Below are positions 1 to 12,352 of a DNA stretch of 64,000 nt, in pieces; the stretch's first letter is position 1, and each line of letters starts with the position of its first letter. Made by a program: the position numbers and the translations under genes. Location: NCBI GenBank assembly GCA_023159155.1, contig JAJNNX010000035.1, forward strand, positions 1-64,000, read 5' to 3'. The notes beneath the pieces are model-generated. The model worked only from the letters and a program-made list of their open reading frames with translations. It was not told the DNA's origin and did no database searches. The stretch comes from Ustulina deusta. Taxonomy: Eukaryota > Ascomycota > Sordariomycetes > Xylariales > Xylariaceae.

Positions 1-3000
1 ATATTTTAATTAGTATTTAATTATTAAAGCTTTTTTTATAACCTAACTTTTTTTAATTAATTATAATAAAAAATTAAAATTATATAAGCTAGCTTAAAAC
101 AAAAAATCTTTATAATTAAAAAAAAATAATAATTAAATATTAAGTTTATTAGTAATAAAGTAATATAACTAAAAATAATATATAAGATTTAATATATATA
201 ATAATAGATTAGTTAGTATAAAAGCTTTAAATATATTTTAATTAATAATATTTGCTTTTTTTTAGATTGCTTAAACTTTTAGATTAATTTATAAAATAAT
301 TAAAGCTTAAAGCTTTAATTATTTATTAGTAATCTAACTAAACATAGATATATTTATATAATATTTAGTATAACTAATATAAAATAATAATTATATAGCA
401 AATAAAATAACTAAAAAAAGTTAATATATATTTTTTGTTTTAAAACAATTAATTATTAAATATTATAAAAAATAATAAAAAATAAAAATATATATTATAA
501 TATATTATATATAAACTAATTACTATAGATTAAATAAATAAAATTAAGAATATAAAAAAATATAAATATAAATATAGTTTATATAAAAAAATAAATAAAT
601 AAATTAAAAAAAAATAACTAATTTATATAAAACTAATAAATATTACTTTTTATAAAATAATATAAATAAGGGAGCTTTAATTAGTACTTTTTTTAATAAT
701 AATTTATATTAAGAAAAAATTAATAAAGTTTTTATAAAAAAGTTATATAAATTAACTAAACCTATACTAGTTTAGCAAACTTTATATTTAGCTTTTAACT
801 ATTTATTTTCTAGCTAATATATTTTATATTACTAATTTTTAAACTTTACTTATTAATATATAAACTATATATTTGTTATATTTTATTTATATTTCTAATT
901 ATTAATAAATAAAACTAATACTTTGCTTTAATATTAAAGCTATTATATAATTAGCTTATTTTAATATTATTACTTTAAATTATTATATTTAAAATATTTT
1001 AATTAATTTATTTAAAATATTACTAAAAAGATCTAAAAATATATATATATTTTTTTTAATAATAATATTATTATTATGCTATTTAAACTAGTATACTATA
1101 TATAAATTATTATAGTAAAAAACTACTATTTTATTTTTGCTAAAAATATAAAAATGCTTTATATAACTATAAAACTTTTCTAAATATTATAACTTAAGCT
1201 TTTTATAACTTGTTTAGACCTGGACTAATTAATATATTTTAAAAAATATAATAATATTAGTAGCTAAATATATTAGAAATTAATATATTAATTATTATAG
1301 CAATTAGTTATTTTAAATTATAAGTAATATTTAAAGGCATTTTTGTATAGATATTTTTTTAAGCTTAAAATAAAAGCTTTAATAAGAACTATTTTAATTT
1401 TTAATTTTTTAAAAAATAGAATAGATCTATTAGTTTTATAGTATTTAAAATAATTAAAATAACTAAAACTAAATATATTTTTAATTATTAGTTTGTTATA
1501 ATTTATAATATTAAATAAAAAATATTATATATTATAAATTTTATTAATAATAATATAATAATTAATGTTTATTAAAAAGTTTTTATTATTTTTAAGTATA
1601 TTTAAAAATTATTATTTAATAGTTATTTACTTAGACCTAAACTTGTAATATTAATCCTTAGTATTTAATAAAATAATAGCTAGTACTATAGTTATTTATA
1701 TAAGACCTATATACTTTTAGCTTTTTATAAACTAAAATTTAAAAAAATAATAATAAATATTATAAATAAAAAACCTTATAATCTAAACAAAAATATATAA
1801 AATAATTCAATAAAATATTATAAAAACTATATTATAGTTTATATAAAAAAGCTAGTTCTAGATTTCTAGTTATAGATTTAATCGATTTAGCTAGCTTAGC
1901 TAATTTTTTAATAAAATTAATTAATTTTTTAGCTAATTATTCTATTTATTGATTTCTAACCTATAAAACTTTACCTAAAGCATTATAAATATTTGCAAAA
2001 TTTAATTACAAAAATATATAATTAGTATAACTTAAAATATAAAAATATTTCTTTATTATTATAGTACTTAGTAGCTAATAGAATTAGGATTCTTATTAAT
2101 ACGCTTTTTTATAATAATTACTAATATATAAATAATAAATTTTTTAAAAAATAACTAATCTTTTTTTTTATTTCTAAAAATATTTAAATAACTAATAGCT
2201 TTAGTACTTAGATTATTAATGCAATAATTAAATAGAAATAATATATTTGGGCTAATACTATATATATTAAAGTATAATTTGCTATTTAGCTCTATAGGTT
2301 AAATATAAAAATAGTTTATAAATAATTATTCAAACTACTTAATTATTTTATAGCTTAATTTATAAAATTTAATAAAAAAGTAGTTATAATTATATTAATT
2401 TTTAAAATTAAATAAGTAATACTTAGTAAGCTTAAATTTTTTAAAACAAGTAATAATTAATTAAATTATTTTTTTATTATAATTATTAATAAATAAGAAT
2501 AAACTACTTATTTTATTAATTTAGTTCTTAAACAAAACAAAAAATACTAATAATTTATTTATAATTGCTAAATATAAGCTTTTAAAAATATTATTAATTA
2601 ATAGACCTTAAAGCTATTTTTTAATATACTTTTTTTATTTTATATATATAACTTTTTTATATATACTTAAAATAATTAGTAAAGCTATAGCTTAGTATAT
2701 ATTATTTATATAGTATTATTTTTTAAATATTTAAGTATTTTTTTTAAAAATTTATAACCTAGTAGCTAAAAGTTAATATTTAATAACCTAGTAATAAGTA
2801 TTAAAATTATAAAAAATTGTTTAAATATTATTAAAAAAATAAAATTATATATTAAAATTATAATTATTAAAACAAAAAAATAATTAGTAATTATTTTATT
2901 TTATAAAGCTAATTAATTAATAAGTAATAATATAAATATATAAAATATATTTTATAGATTTTTTCTTTAAATTAAATTAGATTTTTTTATAATAAATATT

Positions 3001-3045
3001 TTTATTTTTTAGTTTATTTATAAAAGAACAATAATTATTAGGTTG

Positions 3046-3972
3046 CTTAAATTCGCGGGAGAGTATTTTTAGCTCACTTAATTCTACCATCCATACTACG
3101 ATTATTATGCCTAAACACATTAACGTAAAACTAATTAAAAAATGCTTTAATAGCTATATTTAAATTTAAAAAACCTAGTTAAAAATATAAATATTTTAAT
3201 ATATTTAATTTTAGTAAGTAATACTAATCTTTTTTTAGTAATAAAAAAGCTTAAGCTATAATTTATAAAAGATTTGTTTGCTAGTAAATTTTTTTTATAT
3301 TTTAAAAAAATAATATATATAGTAATATAAAAAATTATTTTATACTAAACTTTTTTACTAAATAAAAGTTCTAAAAAAAATATAATTTATAAATATATAT
3401 AATTAATTAAACAAATATTAAAAAACTTAAAAATTAAAAAGCTACTTAAAAAATGTTAAATATATAAAAAAAATAAAAAATTAAATTATTAGAAATAGAT
3501 ATAAAAACTAAAAAAACCTAATAATAAAATTTTAAAAAAATAAACAACTAATTAGTTATAGTTTAAGTTAGTTATTATAATCTAAGAATAAAAACTTAAT
3601 AATTTAGGAAGTTTGTAGTAGGGCTAGTATATATATATAAAAAATAAGTTTTTAGTTATAAAATAGAACATATTTTTAAAAACTTTAGAAATTATGAAAA
3701 TAAAAAGTATAAAAAACGTACGTTTTTATTTAAAGCTATAAAAGATTTTTTTTTAGCAATAAATAACAAATAATTATTATAAAATACTAAATAAGAATTA
3801 AGAATTTGTTTTTATTAATTAATTATTACGTTTTATTTATAATTATAAATTAGATCTTAACCTAATACATACAAAGATCTATAAGCTAAAAAACGTAGTC
3901 CGATATAAAAAGATTAAGTAAGTTTGGTTAATTTGAGTGTACGATACGCTGATTAAGAGCCCTGCTTTATTT
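3046..3972. other. Two short GC-richer islets inside the AT-rich block
   Basis: Around 3046-3125 and again at 3890-3972 the sequence briefly becomes balanced in base composition and contains CpG-bearing words such as TTCGCGGGAG and GTACGATACGC. The roughly 770 bases between them are as AT-rich as the surroundings. The phrase TTAGGTTGCTTAAA at the start of the first islet recurs near 9764. The islets may be less-mutated ends of one element, but I see no terminal repeats that prove it. No gene is recognisable. Confidence 0.35.
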
Positions 3973-3989
3973 CAATATATATAAAATTT

Positions 3990-4548
3990 ATATTTATTTA
4001 TTTTATTTATTTATTTATTTTATTTTATTTTATTTATTTTATTTATTTTATTTATTTTATTTATTTTATTTATTTTATTTATTTATTTATTTTATTTATT
4101 TTATTTATTTTATTTATTTTATTTATTTTATTTATTTTATTTATTTTATTTATTTTATTTATTTTATTTATTTTATTTATTTTATTTATTTATTATTTTA
4201 TTTATTTTATTTATTTTATTTATTTTATTTATTTTATTTATTTTATTTATTTTATTTATTTTATTTATTTATTTATTTTATTTATTTTATTTATTTTATT
4301 TATTTATTTATTTTATTTATTTTATTTATTTTATTTATTTTATTTATTTTATTTATTTTATTTATTTTATTTATTTTATTTATTTATTTATTTTATTTAT
4401 TTTATTTATTTTATTTATTTTATTTATTTTATTTATTTATTATTTATTTATTTATTTTATTTATTTTATTTATTTTATTTATTTTATTTATTTTATTTAT
4501 TTTATTTATTTTATTTATTTTATTTATTTTATTTATTTTTTATTTTTT
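3990..4548. repeat. Long A/T microsatellite, TTTTATTTA units
   Basis: About 560 bases made almost only of the 9-base unit TTTTATTTA, with occasional TTTA or TATTTATT interruptions, grading at the right end into T-rich runs. It sits directly in front of repeat copy A, at the position occupied by a poly-T tract in the other two copies of that repeat. Expansion of that tract is therefore a reasonable origin. The exact copy number in the genome may differ because such arrays assemble poorly. Confidence 0.9.
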
Positions 4549-4574
4549 ATTTTTTTATTTTTTATTTTTTTATT

Positions 4575-5281
4575 TTTTTAGTTTAAAGTTTTTATTTATA
4601 GTATTAATAAACTAGTTATAAAAGCTTTATTTAACTAATTATAATACTACTTTAAGGTTACTAATTATTTATTAATAAATATTTAATAAATATATATTTT
4701 TTATTTTGTTATAATTAATAAAATATAAATAAAATTTTTTTTAATTATATATTTAATACAAAAATTTATATATTTTATAATATAATTTTAATTTTAATAT
4801 AATTTTAATAAAATTTTTAATTTTTATATTATTTAAAAACTAATAATTTAAAAAAAACTTAACTTTAAATATTTTTATTTTATTTTTAGTTTTTAAACAA
4901 TTAAAATAATTTTAATTTTTAAATATAACTAGCTTTTTATTATTAAATAATTTTAAATTCTTTTTTTAATAAAAAAAAAATTTTAAGTATTAGATTTTTT
5001 TATAAATGCTTTAGGCGAACTAATACTTAAAAAAAAATCTAAAAAAAACAAAAAATTAAAACTTAAAAAAATAAAATCTAAACTAGAACTAAAACAATTT
5101 AAAATAAATAATATATTAAATATTATAGCTATATAAGTTTATAATTTTATATTAATTCTAGTAGAACTTTTTTAATAAATAAAAAAAATAAAATATTAAT
5201 TTTTTAATATGTTTATTTTAATACTTTTGAAAAATAATTATAATTTAATAATAAAAAATATATTTAAAAATATTAATTTTG
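4575..5281. repeat. Dispersed RIP-mutated repeat, copy A
   Basis: About 707 bases that match 15053-15764 nearly base for base, starting at the words AGTTTAAAGTTTTTATTTAT (copy A) and AGCTTAAAGTTTTTATTTAT (copy C). Differences noticed are mainly T against C or A against G. The match ends at 5281, beyond which copy A continues into other AT-rich sequence while copy C meets a different element. The family is unknown and no coding frame survives. Confidence 0.8.
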
Positions 5282-8200
5282 AATTTTTTAGTTTTATTAT
5301 TTTATTTGTTTTTTATTTTATTAGTTTATTTTTAAATGCTTTAAATTTTATTTATATTAAAAAAACTAAAATATAAAAAATTAATTTTAGTAAGTTTGCA
5401 AAAAATAAAGCTTTATTTAATAATTAGGTTTATAAATTAATAAAAAAGCTAAATAAAAATATTATTATATGCTAAATTAAAAATAGCTAATTTTAATATA
5501 TTATAAGCTAATTAAAAAAATATTTTTTTATTTTATTAAAAAACTATTTAATAATATTATTAATAATTTATTATAATTTTAATTAAATAATTATTATTTA
5601 TAAAATATTTTAAATTTATATATATAAAACTAATAAAAATATTAATAAGTTTATTTTTATATTTAATAGTTTAATTTAAAAATATTAATTTATTAAATTA
5701 TAATAAAAATATAAGTTATAAAACTATTTTTATATAAATTTAAAAAAAAAATTATATAAAGTTTTTATAAATTTAAATATTTTTTATAAATTATTTATTA
5801 ATAAAATTATTAAATTAATATATAATATTAAATAAACTTATAAAAACTATTAATAAATTAAACTTATTAGTTTAATTAAGCAAAAATCTAACTTAAATAA
5901 TTAAATTTTTAATAAACTTATTTATTAATTTTTAGTTAATTTTAAAAGTTTTAAAATATTTATTTTAAAATAATTAAAATAAATATTAATTATAAAAAAA
6001 AAACCCCTTATTAAAATAATAAAACTTGCTTTATTTATAAAAAAATATATATATATATTAATTAATTATTTTAACTAAAAACTTAAAGTTTTAAGTATTT
6101 AATTAGTAAAAAAAAACTATAATAAAAATAGTTTTAATAATTTATTTAATTTAAAAAATAAATAAAATTAATAAAAATCTTTTTATTAGTTTTTTTATTT
6201 ATTTTAGTTAAAATATATAATTAAAATAAATTAATTATTTTTAAAATATTTATTTAATTATAAATTAATTGTATTAAAATAAAAACTGTAATTTTATATA
6301 ATATTAAAGTTTATATTTTTTTAATAATTAGTTATAAATTTATATAATAAATTAAATAATAATTAAAAATAAAAATAATTTATTTAGTTAAACTTTAAAA
6401 GTTTTATAATTATTAAAATAAAATAATTAATAAAATATTTTAATAAAAACTTAAAAATAATAATTAATATAACTAAATAATTTATTTTTATTAGTTTAAT
6501 TTTTATTAATAATTATAATTAAACTTTTTAATTATAAAAAATAAAATATAAACTTAAAAATATAAAAAAATACTAATTAATATAATTAAACATTAAAAAA
6601 ATATTATTAAATATTAAAATAATTTTTTAAAAATAAAAAAATTATTTTAAAAATAACTAAAACTAAAAAAATATAAAAAAAACCTAAGATTTTTAAACTT
6701 AAAACAAAAAAAATTTATATAATAATTTCTAAAAAAAAAAAAAAACTAAACTACTATTAAAAAAATTATATAAAACTTTTAGAATTATTTTTATTAAAAT
6801 AAATAAAAATAACTAGCTAAAAAAACTTTAAAAAAGCTTATTATAATTAAGTTTAAAATAACTAAAAATAACTATACTAAGCTATTTAAAAAAAATTTAA
6901 AAATAATTAATATTTTATAAAAAAAATAAATTTAAATTAACTAAATAGTACTATAAAAGATTTTTAATAATAAACTAATTTTATTTTAAAAAAAAAATTC
7001 TTAAATATATAAAATTAATATAAAGCTTTTTATTTTTTTAGCTATTATATTTAAAAAGATTTTTTTTAAAAAAAAATTTAAAACTTTATTACTATTATAA
7101 TTAAAATTTAATATAGTACTAAAACTTAATAATAAAAAATATACTTTTAAGCTTTATTAATATTAAATATTTATATAGTTTATTTTATTTAAAAAAGATT
7201 TTATAAATAAGCTATTAGTTATAAATTTTATTAAATAAAATATAAATTTAAATATTATTTTTATTTTATTTATATTTAAACTTAAATTAATTAAATATAA
7301 ATTTATAATTAATTATTAATAAAAAAATATATATTTAAAAAATTAAATTATATTAGTTTTAAATATTAATAATATTATATTTAATTATTATAATATTATT
7401 TATTTTATAAAACTAAATATATTTAAAACTTTTTATTAATTATTATTAATTATAAAATTATATTTTTTTTTTTTTAAACTTATAAAAAAATATTTTAATA
7501 AAAAGTTTTATTATTTAGTTTAAAAATAAAACCTGCTTAGTAGTAAGTTTTTATTAATATATAAATTTGAAAACTTTTAAATAAATTTATAAATATTTAT
7601 ATAAATAATATTTTAATTTATTTTAAAACTAAAAAATAGAACTAAATCTATTATAAAAAAATAATTTATTACTTATATTAAACTAAATATTAAAAAAATA
7701 TTAAAAACTTTTGTTTTAATATATTTATTATTAATTATTTAAAAATAATTATAAAAACTAAAATTAAAATTAAAATTAACTTTATAAAAATCTAAACAAT
7801 TCTAAATTAAAACTTTAATAATTTTAAAAATACTAAATTAATCTAGTTATTTTTTAAACTTTATAATTATATTTATATATTTATTTATTATATTAATAAA
7901 ATTATTACTTTTCTAAATTAATTATTAAAAAAAAATAAACTATTTATAATAGAACTAGAATAAAAATAAGCTTTTAAATATATAAAACTACTAGTATATA
8001 AAACATTTATTTTAGCTTTTTTTAAACCTAGCTAACTAATATAAATAAAAATAAATATTTTATATAATATAATAAAAAAAATTATTTAATAATAATAAAA
8101 AAATATAACCTAAAAACTTATAAAATATTTTTTTAAAATAATAATACTAATTAAATAAGCTTATTTAATTTAAAATTATAAATTTTTAGTAATAATATAA

Positions 8201-10049
8201 ACTTTAAAATATTATTATTTAAAGCTTTTTAAAATTAAATTCTTTATAATAATTAATTATTAAACTTTATTATATTTTTTAAATAAATAGATTTTATTAA
8301 TATAATAAATATACTAAGCTAACTTTTTATTAAACTTTAATATTATTTTTTAATATTAATTAAAATAAAAAAAAATAATAATTAATATTTTATTAAAAAA
8401 ATAGTTAAGCTTTTTATAATTAAAACTAAAAAAACTAAAAAAAAATAATAATATTAGTTTTGCTTAATAAAATATTAAATTTTATATTAATTATAGATTT
8501 TTTATTTAATATTTTTTAAAAAGCTAACTTAATAAATTTAATTAAACAAAAAAACTAGTTATAAGATCTAAAAAATAAAAACAAAAAGTTATATATATTT
8601 AAAATTATTTTAAATAAAAATTTTTTTTTTATATAATTTTAATTTAAAAAGTTTATATATTTTTAATTATTATATATTAAAATTAATATAAAACAATTAA
8701 AATATTAAAACAAAAATATTATTAGTTTTATTTAAAATATAATTATAAATAATATATATATAATTATTATAACTATAAAAAAAACAAAATATTATAAAAT
8801 AAAACTTTTGGCCTATTTTATTTATTGCTTATACTAGCTATAATATAATAATATATAATAATAAATAATAAAAATATATTATTTAATTAATAAAGTTATA
8901 ACTATATATAAATATTTATAAATAAGTTTAATTATTTAATTATAACTTTATTTAGCAAAAAAATAAATATTATAAAATTATTAGCTATATAATACTATAA
9001 AAATTTATATAGATTTTTTAATATACTAAATATATAAATATTAAATAATATAAAACTATTTATTTTTAAGTTTATAGTAATAATTAATAGCTTTATAAAT
9101 ACTAAGCACTATTTTAGTAGTATTTATTACTTTTAAACCTAAAAAATAATAAAATTAATTAATTAAAAACTAGACTAATAATTCTATTTTTATATTAATA
9201 AATATTAAAATAATTAAAATATTTATTTTTTTGCTTTAGATTTTATATATAATTTTTTATAGTATTTATTAATTAATATATTACTACTAAAAATAGTAAT
9301 AAAAATTAAAATATAAAACTTTCTAATAATAAATATTCGAACTAGTTTGCTGAACTTAAAATATTTAAAAAATAATATATAATATAGCAACTTTTATATA
9401 AAAATAATATAACCTATAAACTAATAAAAAAAATGTCTAATAAACTTTAAAATAAAAAATAAAATTTAAAAAAAAAAAAAAAGCTTTATAATATAAGTAC
9501 TAACTACTAAATTAGATTTCTAGTTAATTAGATTTTTTAAAATCTTAAAAAAATAAAAATTTAGCTATATTTTTGATTTGCTTAACTTTTATAAAATAAA
9601 AAACTTATTTTATATTAACTAATTATAAAAAATAAATAATAATTTTTTATTTTAATAAATCTAATTATTATTTTTAGCTAAAAATATTAATAATAAAATA
9701 GAATTTAAAGTTAAATAAATCAAACAATTAAAAATATATAAAAAAAAATAAAAAGCTATAATATTAGGTTGCTTAAAAAAGCTATAATTTTAATAATATT
9801 TAATATATAGCTTAAAATTTTAAAAATATATTAATTAAGTTTAATTAATTCTATAAAACTTATAAAAAAGCTTTTAGATTTTTTATAAAATTACAAAAAT
9901 AAATATATATAATAGTAACTAATAAATTTATAAACAATTATAAAAATAATAATAAAACAATATAATATAAAAAAGCTATATAAACTTAATATTATTAGTA
10001 ACTTTAAATTAAAATTATATTTAAACTTTTAGTTTTAAAAAAAATTAAT

Positions 10050-10285
10050 ATAATAATTAGTATAGTTTTAGCAAAACTTAAAAATTTTTTAGATTTATAT
10101 AGCAATAAAATAAGAAATCTATATATAAACTAACCTATAACTCTATAGCTATATATATAAAATCTATATTTACCTATTTTATAAACTTTAATTTTTTTTT
10201 CTTTTTTTTTCTTTTAGCTTAAAGTTTTTGTTTATAGTATTAATAAACTAGCTATAGAAGCTTTATTTGATTAATTATAACAGTA
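10050..10285. repeat. Dispersed RIP-mutated repeat, partial copy B
   Basis: Aligns with 14885-15130. It shares the segment around TATAGCAATAAAATA and CCTATAACT, then a T-rich tract interrupted by single C residues, then the word AGCTTAAAGTTTTTGTTTAT that opens copy A. It is cut short after about 236 bases. Compared with copy C, its left part carries many more T and A residues, so the copies have been mutated to different degrees. Confidence 0.65.
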
Positions 10286-10483
10286 TATTTAAAAAAATTT
10301 CTTTTTAGTGCTAAAAAAATTTAGCAATTAACTTATATTTAATCTATAAATTAAAAATAACTTATTAAATAACTAGCTTTAAAACTAGCAGTTTTTTTTT
10401 TTAATACTTACTATTACAAATTAATAAATATTAAACTATTTATAAGCAAAAAAAAAATGTTTAGTTACTAGTATTCTAATAAT

Positions 10484-10536
10484 TATAAATATAAGCGCTA
10501 TTAAATAGGCGCTTAAATATAATAATTATTTTAAAT
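10484..10536. repeat. Imperfect inverted repeat centred on AAGCGC / GCGCTT
   Basis: Two arms of about 20 bases, left ATAATTATAAATATAAGCGC and right GCGCTTAAATATAATAATTAT, flank a 10-base AT loop. It stands out because GCGC is otherwise nearly absent here. It could be a transposon end or a chance foldback in A/T-rich DNA. Confidence 0.35.
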
Positions 10537-11210
10537 ATATAAACTAACTATATATAAATAAAGAAATTAGCAACTATAAGCAATAAAAAAGCAATAAATA
10601 AACAACTAACTTATAGTACTATATAAATAACTAAAGTTTCTACTTAAGCTAATATAACGTTTATATTGCTTATTAGTTTTTAAGCAATAAATTAATAAAA
10701 TATAAACATATATTAAACCTAAAAATAGCTAATTTTATATATTTATATAAAAATAGCAAAAATATTTTATAGGCTAGCTAATATATTAAACTATTTATTA
10801 GTAAACAAAAAATAAAAATAAAATAGTATTTTGTTTATTTTAAAATATAAAAACATATAAACATTAAATATATTATAAATAAAAATTATATGTTTGTTTT
10901 AAAGCAAAGGTAGTATATTTATAGCTAATAAATAATAAAAAAGCAAAAAAATAAAAAAATAAAAGCTAGGTTAGCTACTAAACATATATAAGCTGTTTTA
11001 TACTAAATAAATAATAAAAACAAATATATAACAAGTATACTACTTTTTGTAATAGAGCAAAAAAAAAATACTTAATAAAAAAAAAAAGAGCTATTTATTA
11101 ATTAATATTATTACTTAAAAAAAAAAATTTAAAAATTAAAAAAACTAAAAAAAGTTTATATAAATTTAGCTAAAGTAATAAACAGTAGTAATAAATAGGT
11201 TAATATATAC

Positions 11211-11325
11211 TAGCAATATATTAGCTAAATAAATATATATATTACTTAAAAAATATATATATTGCTTAAAAATTATATATATTACTTGAAAAAAACATAT
11301 GTTGCTTAAAAAGAGCATATTTTTT
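11211..11325. repeat. Short tandem repeat based on ATATATATTGCTTAAAAA
   Basis: Four to five degenerate units of roughly 25 bases, each carrying TTACTTAAAA or TTGCTTAAAA after an A/T run. The array lies immediately to the left of the LTR relic. No coding potential. Confidence 0.5.
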
Positions 11326-11397
11326 ATGTTTGTTAGCTACTGCTTATACGCTAAATACTACCTATTTTGTAGCTTTTAAGCTAAAAAAAGAAAAAAA

Positions 11398-11715
11398 TAT
11401 TATTATAAGCAAGGCTAGCCTTAAAAGCTTTGCTAATTAATAAAAGTTCTGGACCTCCGCTAGAACTTATAGAACTTTTTATAAAAATATATTAAAGAAG
11501 TACGTTAGAACTTTGCGTTAGTAGTATATTAATAGCTATATAGCTATAAAGACTCTGCTCTTGCAAAGTTTTTTTTTCTTTTTTCTTTCCCTAAGTTAGT
11601 TAATAAACAGTATTTCCTGGCTATTCACTCACCGCCTTGGCTGGGTCTATATAAACCCCCCTTGGCCCCCCTAACTTCTCCCTCCTTTTTCTCTTTTTTC
11701 TTCAGCAACAATATC
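11398..11715 (+). mobile_element. Left LTR-like arm of a Ty3/gypsy relic, RIP-mutated in its outer part
   Basis: The first 206 bases (11398-11603) are the inverted partner of 12149-12352. The outer end corresponds to TTGTTACAGGCAAGG in the intact arm, a TGTTACA-type start common for fungal LTRs. In this left arm all differences seen from the right arm are C to T or G to A. The inner part is unmutated and includes a TATA-like CTATATAAACC near 11647 and a pyrimidine tract, as in an LTR promoter (U3/R). I infer an LTR reading forward; the exact 3' border near 11715 is uncertain. Confidence 0.6.
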
Positions 11716-11717
11716 AA

Positions 11718-12122
11718 TTGGTAAGTGGCCCTCTCTTCCCTATCGATGGGTTTCAACAGAGAATACCAGCATATGTGGTTCCTCACTTGAAGCATGACAT
11801 CATCCTAGGGAAACCCTGGATGGAACGATCGGAAGTGACTTATGTTGCTTACAAACATATGATTAGCATAGGACGAGCCGGGGACCTCAAGGTGTGGGAG
11901 ACTGGATTTACCCCGCAGACTGAGGGCATCAAGAAAATACGTGATATGCGCCAACTCGGTGGAATGGTCTTCGCCGCAGAAATAAGGAGGCTACAACGCA
12001 CCGGAGCAGCTAGTACTTCGATATTCGCTATTACACTAGCAGATATCACGAAAGCCCTAGCACCGAAAGACCCGACTCCACCGCTATCCCGATTGCCAGA
12101 AGAATTGAAGGATTGGCGATGA
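11718..12122 (+). pseudogene. Ty3/gypsy Gag-Pol fragment, retroviral-type protease region
   Basis: An open frame of 134 codons with no proper ATG start; it is open upstream through TTG. It contains the stretch YVVPHLKHDIILGKPWM, typical of the end of the aspartic protease domain in fungal Ty3/gypsy polyproteins. It ends in LPEELKDWR, which in intact elements leads into reverse transcriptase. Gag, the active-site part of the protease, reverse transcriptase, RNase H and integrase are all missing. The fragment is not RIP-mutated although AT-rich DNA lies on both sides. It sits between two LTR-like arms in opposite orientation, so it belongs to a rearranged or nested remnant. Confidence 0.75.
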
Positions 12123-12148
12123 CCCATCTTTTATTATGGTGATTACTT

Positions 12149-12352
12149 TAACTAACTTAGGGAAAGAAAAGAGAAAAAAAGACTTTGCGAGAGCAGAGTC
12201 TTCGTGGCTATATAGCTATTAACGTACTGCTAACGCGGAGTTCCGACGCACTTCTCCGACGCACTTCCGTAAGGAGTTCCGTGAGTTCCGGCGGAGGTCC
12301 GGAACTTCCATTAATCGGCAAGGCTTTTAAGGCTAGCCTTGCCTGTAACAAT
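12149..12352 (-). mobile_element. Right, inverted LTR-like arm, largely unmutated
   Basis: Reverse complement of 11398-11603 over about 204 bases. It starts on the minus strand at TTGTTACAGGCAAGG (near 12352) and runs to CTAAGTTAGTTAA (near 12149). It keeps CpG-rich words such as TCCGACGCACTTC that have become AT-rich in the left arm. It is truncated 26 bases after the pol fragment. True LTRs of one element are direct repeats, so this inverted pair implies a second insertion or an inversion. Confidence 0.65.

Larger units (their letters stand above)
1..11397. other. AT-rich RIP-mutated repeat block without genes
   Basis: Almost pure A/T sequence with short homopolymer runs, and no open reading frame of note on either strand before 11.7 kb. 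C and G survive mainly in TA-rich contexts such as AGCT, GCTT and CTAA. This is the expected end state of repeat-induced point mutation, which turns C into T (and G into A on the other strand) in duplicated DNA. The RIP reading is supported directly by the inverted arm pair at 11398-12352, where every difference I compared is a transition of this kind. The parent elements of most of the block cannot be recognised. Confidence 0.85.

Noticed and set aside
1..600. Possible telomere or subtelomere at the window start
   Set aside because: No TTAGGG-type tandem repeats are seen. AT-rich RIP blocks also occur internally and at centromeres, so position on the chromosome is undetermined.
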